This document shows positions 17,363 through 25,027 of a stretch of 64,000 bases of DNA, one piece after another (positions within the stretch are counted from its first letter, which is position 1; every line of letters begins with the position of its first letter). Location: NCBI RefSeq assembly GCF_001665785.1, contig NZ_LZSO01000029.1:149975-213974 (forward strand), given 5' to 3'. Under the pieces are notes generated by a model. The model ran no database searches. It was not told the DNA's origin and saw nothing but the letters and a program-made list of their open reading frames with translations. Both the position numbers and the translations under genes were made by a program. Source of the stretch: Mycolicibacterium peregrinum (GTDB lineage Bacteria; Actinomycetota; Actinomycetes; Mycobacteriales; Mycobacteriaceae).

Positions 17363-17376
17363 GTCGAATATTCGAC
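17363..17376. promoter_or_regulatory. Perfect palindromic operator GTCGAATATTCGAC
   Basis: A 14-base perfect palindrome in the 58-base divergent gap between the IclR gene and the sulfotransferase, with a related TTCGAA element 8 bases away at about 17351-17356. Position and symmetry suit the IclR dimer. The site sits 16 bases upstream of the IclR start, so autoregulation is likely. The assignment is inferred from context. Confidence 0.65.
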
Positions 17377-17405
17377 ATGCACAAGTCGCATATGGGGAGT
17401 CATCC

Positions 17406-18668
17406 ATGAGCAGCGCCTCCGACGTCATCGAGTTCGACGACCTGGCGGCGCCGCGGCTCACCGAGGCGCAACGGCAGATTCTCGACCACACCGAGTCCCG
17501 CCCGGTCGATCTGGACATCGCGACGATGCTGGCCGAGGCGCGCATGCAGGCCGGCGTGGATGACCTCGACGACACCGACGGCTTCGGTGACCGACTGGCC
17601 GCCCATGTCGCCGCGATCGAGGCCGACACCGGCCTGACCCAACTGGCGAGAATGACCTTGCGTGCCAGGGTGGTCCGCCTGCTGCGCAACCGGCTGTCGC
17701 TGACCGATCTGATCAAGCGGTACCCCGAGATCGAGTCGATCCCGATCGAGAAGCCCTTCATCGTCGTCGGCATGCCCCGGTCGGGCACGACGCACCTGGT
17801 GAACCTCATCGCCGCCGACCCGCGCCGCCGCGCACTGCCGTACTGGGAGAGCCAGGAGCCCATCCCGGCGCTCGGGCACGGCCCCGACATCTATGGCGTC
17901 GACCCGCGCTATGCACGGGTGAAAGCCGAACATGACGCGCTGATGGCCAGCACCCCGCTGGTGGCTGCCATGCACGACAGGTATCCGGAGGCGATCGAGG
18001 AGGAGGTCGAGATCCTCGACCTCGACCTGGCTTCGTATGTGCTGGAATGGCATGCGCGCGTGCCGGATTGGCGTGATTACTACCTGGGGTTGGATCAGAC
18101 CCGGCACTACGCCTACCTCAAGAAGGTGCTGCAGGCACTGACGTTTCTGCGCGGCCCGCGGACCTGGGTGCTCAAGAGCCCTCAGCACTGCGAGCAGCTC
18201 GGCCCCCTGATGGCGACCTTCCCGGATGCGACGGTGGCGTTCACGCACCGTGATCCCGTCGCCGTGATCCAGTCGGCCATCACGATGATGGCCTACGGCG
18301 ACCGGATGCGCCGCACCAGCATCGACCCCGACTGGCTGCTGGACTACTGGAGCGACCGCGTGCACCTGCTGCTCAGCGCCTGCGTGCGCGATCGTGAACT
18401 GGTGCCGGCCGACCGCGGCATCGACGTCGCCTTCCATCATCTGGGCGGCAACGAAATGCCGCTGCTGGAACAGCTGTACGCCCGCGGGGGAGTCGAACTG
18501 ACATCGAAGGTGCGCCGGCGCTTCGAGCAGTATCTCGATGGCAATCCGCGCGGCAAGCACGGTCACATCCGCTACGACCTGCAACGGCACTTCGGCGTCT
18601 CGGCCGGGGACCTGCGGGGCCGGTTCGATTTCTACTTCGACCGGTTCGACGTGCGGCCCGAGAGCTGA
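17406..18668 (+). CDS. PAPS-dependent sulfotransferase family protein
   Basis: A 420-residue sulfotransferase (Sulfotransfer_3-like). The 5'-phosphosulfate loop VVGMPRSGTTHLVNLI is at about residues 120-135. The downstream 3'-phosphate strand region ATVAFTHRDPVAVIQS supplies the expected Arg/Ser. Mycobacterial relatives transfer sulfate from PAPS to lipids or sterol-like alcohols. ATG 17406 heads a plus-strand unit continuing with the MBL hydrolase 13 bases later, an SDR, an LLM oxidoreductase and an unknown protein. The acceptor is unknown. Confidence 0.88.
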   Translation: MSSASDVIEFDDLAAPRLTEAQRQILDHTESRPVDLDIATMLAEARMQAGVDDLDDTDGFGDRLAAHVAAIEADTGLTQLARMTLRARVVRLLRNRLSLTDLIKRYPEIESIPIEKPFIVVGMPRSGTTHLVNLIAADPRRRALPYWESQEPIPALGHGPDIYGVDPRYARVKAEHDALMASTPLVAAMHDRYPEAIEEEVEILDLDLASYVLEWHARVPDWRDYYLGLDQTRHYAYLKKVLQALTFLRGPRTWVLKSPQHCEQLGPLMATFPDATVAFTHRDPVAVIQSAITMMAYGDRMRRTSIDPDWLLDYWSDRVHLLLSACVRDRELVPADRGIDVAFHHLGGNEMPLLEQLYARGGVELTSKVRRRFEQYLDGNPRGKHGHIRYDLQRHFGVSAGDLRGRFDFYFDRFDVRPES

Positions 18669-18681
18669 GGAGACGTCCGCG

Positions 18682-19944
18682 ATGACCAGCACACCGTTCG
18701 AACCCGTCTACCGCAGCAGGCCCGGCGCCGACGCGTTGGCACCCGCCTCCGCCGCGGCCGCCCAGCAGATCGCACCCGGGCTGTGGTGTTCACCGGGCCT
18801 GTCGAACTCCTACCTGCTGACCACCGACGACGGCCGGGTGATCGTCAACACCGGCATGGGTTTCGAAGGGCCCGTGCACCGGGCCAACTTCGACGCCGTG
18901 GACAGCTCGCCGGTGCGCTACATCATCTTCACCCAGGGGCATGTGGACCACGTCGGAGGTCTGGACAGCGTGCGCGACCCGGACACTCAGGTTGTCGCGC
19001 AATCGAACTGGACCGTCTGGCGGGACGACAACGAGCGACTTATCCCGTACCGGGCGAGCCGGAGTGCCTTCGCCTTCAGTGAGAAGCTGACCACCGGCAT
19101 CCAGGCGATCCAGCAACGTCTCGGGACCAAGCGCCTGGCCGCCCAGAGCGTGCCCACCGTCGACATCGATTTCGACGAGACGCTGGCGCTGGAGGTCGGC
19201 GGGCGCCGCATCGAGCTCGTCTCGGTTCCGGGCGGTGAGACCACCGACTCGCTGGTGGTCTGGTTGCCCGAAGAACGAATCTGCCTGTGCGGAAATACCT
19301 TCGGACCGATCTTCGGGCACATCCCCAATCTCGTGACGATGCGCGGCGACCGGTACCGCGACGCGCTGACAGCGATCGCGTCGGTGGAGACAGTGCGCGC
19401 GCTGCAGCCTGAGCTCCTGGTCACGGGCCACTTCGACCCGATCGTCGGTGGTGAGCGTATTGACGCCGAACTCACCCGACTGCGCGGCGCCATCCAGTAC
19501 ATCCACGACGAGACCGTCGCCGGGATGAACGCAGGCAAGGACGTCGGGACGCTGATGCGGGAGATCACGCTGCCCGCCGAATACGAGGTCGGGCAGGGCT
19601 ACGGAAAAGTCGCCTGGGATGTACGGGCCGTCTGGGAGAACTACTCGGGCTGGTTTCACCACCGCTCGACCACCGAGCTGTATCCGGTGGGGCTCGACGC
19701 CGTCACCGCCGACATCGTCGAGCTGGCCGGCGCCGAAGCCGTGGTCGACCGGGCCCGGGCACACCTGGACGCACGCCGCCCGGTGCATGCCATCCACCTG
19801 GCCGAGCTTGTCGGACCAGACCATCCGGAGGCTCGCGACGTCCTGCGGCAGGCCCATGAACGCCTGCTGGCCGAGAGCACGAACTTCTGGGAAACCGCCT
19901 GGCTCACAAACCAGCTGAGCCGGCTGACAGCGAGGAACTCATGA
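18682..19944 (+). CDS. MBL-fold hydrolase with alkylsulfatase-like dimerisation region
   Basis: A 420-residue metallo-beta-lactamase-fold protein. The metal motif reads TQGHVDHVGG at residues 84-93, so the first histidine of HxHxDH is glutamine (Gln85). A second metal region is VTGHFDPIVGGERID. From about residue 290 a helical segment GYGKVAWDVRAVWENYSGWF followed by HHRSTTELYP resembles the dimerisation domain of SdsA1-type alkylsulfatases. ATG 18682 follows a GAGGAG ribosome site 13 bases after the sulfotransferase stop. Having a sulfatase-like hydrolase translated directly after a sulfotransferase is the notable feature of this cluster. Confidence 0.85.
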   Translation: MTSTPFEPVYRSRPGADALAPASAAAAQQIAPGLWCSPGLSNSYLLTTDDGRVIVNTGMGFEGPVHRANFDAVDSSPVRYIIFTQGHVDHVGGLDSVRDPDTQVVAQSNWTVWRDDNERLIPYRASRSAFAFSEKLTTGIQAIQQRLGTKRLAAQSVPTVDIDFDETLALEVGGRRIELVSVPGGETTDSLVVWLPEERICLCGNTFGPIFGHIPNLVTMRGDRYRDALTAIASVETVRALQPELLVTGHFDPIVGGERIDAELTRLRGAIQYIHDETVAGMNAGKDVGTLMREITLPAEYEVGQGYGKVAWDVRAVWENYSGWFHHRSTTELYPVGLDAVTADIVELAGAEAVVDRARAHLDARRPVHAIHLAELVGPDHPEARDVLRQAHERLLAESTNFWETAWLTNQLSRLTARNS

Positions 19945-20690
19945 CCGCACGCGTCAGTTTCGACTTCACCGGGACCACCGCACTGATCACCGGCGGCACC
20001 AGCGGGATCGGGCATGCCACCGCGACGTTGTTCCGCGATGCCGGGGCCGAGGTCACCGTCACCGGGACCAAGCCGGCCGCGACGGATTACGACACCGACC
20101 TGAACGGCATGACCTACCGGCAACTGGTGATCACCGAGTGCGATTCGGTGGATGACGTGGCGGAGAGCTTCGGGAGTCTCGACGTGCTGGTCAACAACGC
20201 CGGCGCGAATTTTCCCGGGGGACTGGACGAGTCGAAGCCCGACGGGTTCGACGCGTCGGTGGCGGTGAACCTCACGGGCCCCTACCGGCTGACAGTGGGG
20301 TTGTACCGGGCGCTGAAGGCGTCCACCGCCGCGGGCGGCGCCAGCGTCGTCAACCTGGCATCCATGTCGGCCCTGCGGGCGGTCCCTCTGGTTCCCGGCT
20401 ACGGGGCTGCGAAGGCCGGGATCATCTGCGTCACCCGCAATCTCGCCGTCAAGTGGGCCGAGAAGGGCATCCGGGTCAACGCCGTCGCGCCAGGGGCGAT
20501 CGACACCCCGATGACCGCACCCATGCAGTTCGCCCCGGAACTGGTGGAGTCTGAACTGTCGCACATCCCGCTGCGCCGCTTCGGTTCCGTCGGTGAGATC
20601 GCCCCCGCGATCGCGTTCCTGTGCGCCGAGCAGAGCGCCTACACCTCGGGTACGGTCCTCGTCGTCGACGGTGCTTCGGACTGTGTGTAA
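19941..20690 (+). CDS. SDR family oxidoreductase
   Basis: A 249-residue classical short-chain dehydrogenase: TGGTSGIGHATA cofactor loop, VLVNNAGANF, active-site Ser in NLASMSALRAV, and YGAAKAG carrying the Tyr and Lys of the triad, then the C-terminal SGTVLVVDGASDC. NAD(P)H-dependent oxidation or reduction of a hydroxyl/keto group is expected. It overlaps the MBL gene by 4 bases (ATGA) and precedes the LLM gene by 3 bases, so it belongs to the same operon. Confidence 0.92.
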   Translation: MTARVSFDFTGTTALITGGTSGIGHATATLFRDAGAEVTVTGTKPAATDYDTDLNGMTYRQLVITECDSVDDVAESFGSLDVLVNNAGANFPGGLDESKPDGFDASVAVNLTGPYRLTVGLYRALKASTAAGGASVVNLASMSALRAVPLVPGYGAAKAGIICVTRNLAVKWAEKGIRVNAVAPGAIDTPMTAPMQFAPELVESELSHIPLRRFGSVGEIAPAIAFLCAEQSAYTSGTVLVVDGASDCV

Positions 20691-20693
20691 ACC

Positions 20694-21641
20694 ATGGCGC
20701 TGACAGTTCTGCGATTCAATTTCGCCTCCCCACAAGGAGACCCACGCACACAGGGCCGGCTGCTGTCGGCTGCGCTCGAACTCGCGCAATGGGGTGAAGC
20801 CAAAGGCATCATCTCGGTGAGCGTCGATGAGCACCACGCCACCGGACATGGCTGGAGTTCCAATCCGATCATGGCGGCCGCGATGTTTCTGGCCCGTACC
20901 GAGCGGCTGATCGCCAGTGTGGACTGTGCACTCGGCCCGCTGTGGAACCCGGTACGCCTGGCCGAGGACATCGCCCTGGCGGACAACATGAGCCGCGGGC
21001 GGCTGTTCACCACGGTGGGCCTCGGTTACCGCGAAGTCGAATACGACTCGCTCGGAGTCGATTTCAGCAGGCGTGGCGTCCTGATGGACGACCTGATCAC
21101 CCGGATGCTCGAGGTCTGGGCCGAAACGGGGACCTGGACCCGGCCACATCCGCCACTGTTCGTCGGCGGCGGGGTGCGGGCCACCGCACGGCGGGCCGCG
21201 CGATTCGGTCTGCCCCTCAGCCTGGTCGACCACCTGCCCGACATCGCCGATCACTACCGGGAACTGTGTGCGCAGCAGGACGTCACCCCGGCAGTCCTGA
21301 TGCCCGGGCCGGTCAACCACGGCATGATCTACCTGCACGAAGACCCCGACCGGGCGTGGGCCGAGCTCGGCGAGCACATCCTCTGGGAAGCAGTCACCTA
21401 CGGCGGCTGGTCGGTCGATCAACGCTCGCTCATGCATCTTCCCGGGGTTCGCACGCTGGAGGAGGTCAGGGAGTCGGGCCGCTACCGCATCCTGACGCCC
21501 GAGCAACTCATCGCCGAGATCCGCGGCGCCGACCAGTACGGGCCGCTGGTCATGCATCCGCTGGTCGGCGGCATGCCGGTCGACGAGGCGTGGAAGTCGG
21601 TCGAGCTGCTCACCGACAAAGTGCTGCCGGCGTTGGCTTGA
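20694..21641 (+). CDS. LLM class flavin-dependent oxidoreductase
   Basis: A 315-residue luciferase-like monooxygenase fold protein. Family segments are FNFASPQGDPRTQG, VSVDEHHATGHGWSSNP (the EHH typical of bacterial luciferase-like enzymes), LAEDIALADNMSRGRLFTTV with GLGYREVEYDSLGVDF, and PPLFVGGGVRATARRAARFG. It may use FMNH2 or F420. Its start is 3 bases after the SDR stop, indicating co-transcription. A Baeyer-Villiger, hydroxylase or dehydrogenase role toward the pathway substrate are all possible. Confidence 0.88.
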   Translation: MALTVLRFNFASPQGDPRTQGRLLSAALELAQWGEAKGIISVSVDEHHATGHGWSSNPIMAAAMFLARTERLIASVDCALGPLWNPVRLAEDIALADNMSRGRLFTTVGLGYREVEYDSLGVDFSRRGVLMDDLITRMLEVWAETGTWTRPHPPLFVGGGVRATARRAARFGLPLSLVDHLPDIADHYRELCAQQDVTPAVLMPGPVNHGMIYLHEDPDRAWAELGEHILWEAVTYGGWSVDQRSLMHLPGVRTLEEVRESGRYRILTPEQLIAEIRGADQYGPLVMHPLVGGMPVDEAWKSVELLTDKVLPALA

Positions 21642-21767
21642 TCCCGGTCCTCGGAAGACCAGGATCGCCACGGTCTCCCCATCGCTGCTCCGACGGGTCG
21701 AAGGTTGGTCTGGGAGTTGCCACGCCGGCAACCGTCCGACCAAACCATCAACGCAGGAGCCGGAAAC

Positions 21768-22496
21768 ATGAAACTTCTCGACGCGGTCGTCGATGCCTAC
21801 GGTGGCATCGAACGCTGGAGCGGTGTGGAGTTCATCAGAATCCACCAGAAGATCGGCGGCGGATTGTGGAAACTCAAGGGGGTCGACGGCATCCTCGACG
21901 ACTCGATCGTCGAGATCGAGCCCAAGACCCAACGCGCGTCCCACCGGCCCCTGCCGCGTCCGGGATTCCGCTCGTTCTACTCCCCGGATCTCGTGCTGAT
22001 CGAGACCGATGAGCAGATACCCCAGACCGTCGAGTCCCTGCCCGCTCCGCGCGAATCGTTCGCCGGCCACACCCTCGAGACACCGTGGACCCACCTGCAG
22101 CTGGCCTACTTCGCCGGCTACGCGATGTGGACCTACCTTTCCGAGCCGTACTCCCTGACGTTCCCCGGCGTGCACACCGAGGAACTCGGTGAGTGGCGGG
22201 AGAACGGGGAGACGTGGCGGCGGCTGGGCGTGCGTTACCCCGACAGCATCGCCACCCACAGCGCCGACCAGACCCTCTACATCAATGCCGACGGCCTGAT
22301 CCGGCGCCGCGACTACAGCGTCGACATCTCGGCAGATTCCCCGGCTGCGCACTACTCCGAGAACCACCAGACGTTCGACGGCATCGTGTTGCCACTGAAT
22401 CGAACCGTCTATGTCCGCGACGAAGCCGGGCACCCCGTGCACGAAATGGTCACCGTGACCATCGACATCGAGGACGTGATGGTCACCCGAGCGTGA
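21768..22496 (+). CDS. Conserved hypothetical protein, last gene of the sulfotransferase cluster
   Basis: A 242-residue soluble protein starting MKLLDAVVDAYGGIERWSGV, with ATG 21768 preceded by AGGAG. I do not recognise a named domain. The pattern of alternating beta strands (FIRIHQKIGGGLWKLKG, LYINADGLIRRRDYSVDIS, TFDGIVLPLNRTVYVRDEAG, MVTVTIDIEDVMVTRA) suggests a LolA/LppX-like half-barrel able to hold a hydrophobic ligand. That is inference from strand pattern only. There is no signal peptide. It lies 126 bases after the LLM gene and in the same direction, so it is probably in the same unit. Confidence 0.7.
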   Translation: MKLLDAVVDAYGGIERWSGVEFIRIHQKIGGGLWKLKGVDGILDDSIVEIEPKTQRASHRPLPRPGFRSFYSPDLVLIETDEQIPQTVESLPAPRESFAGHTLETPWTHLQLAYFAGYAMWTYLSEPYSLTFPGVHTEELGEWRENGETWRRLGVRYPDSIATHSADQTLYINADGLIRRRDYSVDISADSPAAHYSENHQTFDGIVLPLNRTVYVRDEAGHPVHEMVTVTIDIEDVMVTRA

Positions 22497-22579
22497 GCGC
22501 GCCGGCGCTCGGACAGTTGCCACCCCACACATATCGCGACCCACGCCTACGCGACCGCGGGAGGTGGCACGATTCTCGT

Positions 22580-22924
22580 ATGGAGAAGATCTCGCTCACC
22601 GCGATTGCCCGTCAGCAGTTGGCCTCAGCCCGCACGGCCAACAGTGGACGCAGTGCCCACACCGTCTACGGCGGGCATGAACACCAGCTGCGCCAGACCC
22701 TGATCGCGATGACCGAGGGCACCGGGCTCGACGAGCACGAGAGCCCCGGTGAAGCCACGCTTCAGGTGATCGAGGGCCGGGTGAAGTTGGCCAATTCCGA
22801 GGCCAGCTGGGAGGGCTCGCCCGGCGACCACATCGTGATCCCGCGTACCCGTCACAGCCTGCATGCGCTCACCGATTCGGTGGTGCTGCTGACCGTCGTC
22901 AAGGAAATGGGGCCGCACACCTGA
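22580..22924 (+). CDS. Cupin domain protein
   Basis: A 114-residue single-domain cupin. ATG 22580 begins MEKISLTAIARQQLASARTA. The beta-barrel signature includes a cupin-1-like GLDEHESPGEATLQVIEGRV and cupin-2-like GSPGDHIVIPRTRHSLHAL, with metal-ligand candidates His and Glu. It stands 83 bases after the previous gene and converges with the VOC gene. Small mycobacterial cupins of this kind have no fixed function. Confidence 0.82.
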   Translation: MEKISLTAIARQQLASARTANSGRSAHTVYGGHEHQLRQTLIAMTEGTGLDEHESPGEATLQVIEGRVKLANSEASWEGSPGDHIVIPRTRHSLHALTDSVVLLTVVKEMGPHT

Positions 22925-22940
22925 GGCCCTCGGTCACGAC

Positions 22941-23288
22941 TCAGCGATGGCTCAGCACATTGACCACGTTGCCCGACTGATCGGCGAAGAAAAACCGCCG
23001 TACACCCCACTCTTCGTCGCTGAGAGGATGCACGATCTCCAAGCCGGCCTCGACCGCGGCGGCATACGCCGCGTCGACGTCGTCGACCTCGATGGAGACG
23101 GACGGGTTGACCGGTGCCGTCGCGTCTTTGGTCATCAGACTCACCTGATGACGGCGTTCCGCGTCGGCCAGTGTGACGATCCAGCCGTGGTTCATCACCT
23201 CGGTCAGCCCGAGGGTCTGGGTGTATGCGGCGGCGGTCGCGGCGAGGTCGGACACCGTGAGCACCGGCATCACCCGCGACACTGTCAT
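22941..23288 (-). CDS. VOC (glyoxalase/bleomycin-resistance) family protein
   Basis: A 115-residue vicinal-oxygen-chelate domain: MPVLTVSDLAATAAAYTQTL, GWIVTLADAERRHQVSLM, SVSIEVDDVDAAYAAAVEAG and a C-terminal FFFADQSGNVVNVLSH. It overlaps the upstream XPB helicase stop by 4 bases (ATGA, 23285-23288), so it is translated from the same mRNA. The family ranges from glyoxalases to antibiotic-binding proteins; nothing here decides between them. Confidence 0.85.
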   Translation of the reverse strand: MTVSRVMPVLTVSDLAATAAAYTQTLGLTEVMNHGWIVTLADAERRHQVSLMTKDATAPVNPSVSIEVDDVDAAYAAAVEAGLEIVHPLSDEEWGVRRFFFADQSGNVVNVLSHR

Positions 23289-24934
23289 ATGGCCGGCCCG
23301 AGCAGGTCGTCGGCGTCCTTGATGACGTAGCCGTAGCCCTGCTCGGCCAGGAAGCGCTGGCGGTGGGCGGCGTACTCCGCGTCCAACGAATCGCGTGACA
23401 CCACGGAGTAGAACACCGCACCGCCGCCGTTGGCCTTGGGCCTCAGCAACCGGCCCAACCGCTGCGCCTCTTCCTGGCGGGAGCCGAAAGTCCCTGAAAC
23501 CTGAACGGCGACAGATGCTTCCGGTAGGTCGATAGAGAAGTTCGCCACCTTGCTGACCACCAGCGTGGAGATCTCGCCGCGGCGGAACGCGTCGAACAGG
23601 GCCTCGCGCTCAGCGTTCTTCGTGGACCCCTGGATCACTGGTGCATTCAGTTCCTCGCCCAGTTCCTCCAGCTGATCCAGGTAGGCGCCGATCACCAGGG
23701 TCGGCTCGCCGGGGTGGCGCTCCAGGATGGACTTCACCACCGCTATCTTGGTGTGCACCGTCGAGCACAGCTTGTAGCGCTCCTCGGGTTCGGCGGTGGC
23801 GTAGAGCATCCGCTCGTTGTCGGTCATCGTCACCCGCACCTCGATGCACTCGGCGGGCGCGATCCAGCCCTGGGCTTCGATGTCCTTCCACGGTGCGTCG
23901 TAACGCTTGGGCCCGATCAGCGAGAACACATCACCTTCGCGGCCGTCCTCGCGGATCAGCGTCGCGGTCAGGCCCAGCCGCCGCCGGGACTGCAGGTCGG
24001 CCGTCATCCGGAACACCGGTGCCGGCAGCAGGTGCACCTCGTCGTAGATGATCAGGCCCCAGTCGCGGGTGTCGAAGATCTCCAGGTGCTTGTACTCGCC
24101 CTTGGTGCGGCGGGTGATCACCTGGTACGTCGCGATGGTGACCGGCCGGATCTCCTTCTTCTCACCCGAGTACTCGCCGATCTCGTCCTCAGTCAGCGAG
24201 GTGCGGGCCACCAGTTCGCGTTTCCACTGCCGCCCGGCCACCGTGTTGGTGACCAGGATCAGCGTCGTCGCGCCGGCCTTGGCCATCGCGGCCGCCCCGA
24301 CCAGCGTTTTACCGGCCCCGCAGGGCAGCACGACCACGCCGGAGCCGCCCGCCCAGAACGAGTCGGCGGCCATCTCCTGGTAGTCGCGCAGCGCCCAGCC
24401 GTCCTGGGCCAGTTCGATCGGATGGGCTTCGCCGTCGACGTAACCGGCCAAGTCCTCGGCCGGCCAGCCGATCTTCAGCAGCATCTGCTTGACCCGGCCG
24501 CGCTCGCTGTTGTGCACGATCACGGTGTCGTCGTCGATGCGCGCGCCCAGCATCGGGGCGATCTTCTTGTTGCGCAGCACCTCGGCGAGCACGGCGCGGT
24601 CGAGGCTGACGAGCGTCAATCCGTGCGCCGGATGTTTGATCAGCTGCAGCCGCCCGTAGCGGCCCATGGTGTCGACGATGTCGACCAGCAGCGGCTGCGG
24701 GACCGGATAGCGCGAGAAGCTGACCAGCGCATCCACCACCTGCTCGGCGTCGTGGCCGGCCGCGCGGGCGTTCCACAACGCCAACGGGGTGATGCGGTAG
24801 GTGTGCACGTGCTCGGGGGCGCGTTCCAGTTCGGCGAACGGTGCGATGGCGGCACGCGCCGCCCCGGCCTGCTCGTGGTCGACCTCGAGCAGCACCGTCT
24901 TGTCGGACTGCACGATCAGTGGGCCGTCAGTCAT
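23285..24934 (-). CDS. ercc3: XPB/ERCC3-type DNA repair helicase
   Basis: A 549-residue superfamily 2 helicase orthologous to M. tuberculosis Rv0861c. The N-terminal damage-recognition-like region is followed by Walker A PCGAGKT at residues 204-210, DEVH at 298-301, motif III LTATLI with the XPB RED motif at 328-330, and motif VI QRLGRLLRP near residue 500. XPB is a 3'-5' DNA translocase; in mycobacteria it has ATP-dependent helicase and annealing activity. ATG 24934 is chosen over an in-frame GTG at 24952 because the family starts MTDGPLIVQSDKT. It is followed by an overlapping VOC gene. Confidence 0.95.
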   Translation of the reverse strand: MTDGPLIVQSDKTVLLEVDHEQAGAARAAIAPFAELERAPEHVHTYRITPLALWNARAAGHDAEQVVDALVSFSRYPVPQPLLVDIVDTMGRYGRLQLIKHPAHGLTLVSLDRAVLAEVLRNKKIAPMLGARIDDDTVIVHNSERGRVKQMLLKIGWPAEDLAGYVDGEAHPIELAQDGWALRDYQEMAADSFWAGGSGVVVLPCGAGKTLVGAAAMAKAGATTLILVTNTVAGRQWKRELVARTSLTEDEIGEYSGEKKEIRPVTIATYQVITRRTKGEYKHLEIFDTRDWGLIIYDEVHLLPAPVFRMTADLQSRRRLGLTATLIREDGREGDVFSLIGPKRYDAPWKDIEAQGWIAPAECIEVRVTMTDNERMLYATAEPEERYKLCSTVHTKIAVVKSILERHPGEPTLVIGAYLDQLEELGEELNAPVIQGSTKNAEREALFDAFRRGEISTLVVSKVANFSIDLPEASVAVQVSGTFGSRQEEAQRLGRLLRPKANGGGAVFYSVVSRDSLDAEYAAHRQRFLAEQGYGYVIKDADDLLGPAI

Positions 24935-25027
24935 TCGCGGGATCCCATCCACTCATCGCGCGCATCGCGGGAGAGTTCATCGGGTCCCATTATCCTGAAT
25001 CGGCCGACACGCGCATTCGGCGCCGGG

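Noticed and set aside
17348..17890. N-terminal extension of the IclR frame
   Set aside because: It runs antisense through the sulfotransferase start and would place 180 non-conserved residues before the winged helix.
19656..22544. 962-codon antisense open frame over the sulfotransferase cluster
   Set aside because: It is opposite three well-supported genes (SDR, LLM, hypothetical) and has no recognisable domain.
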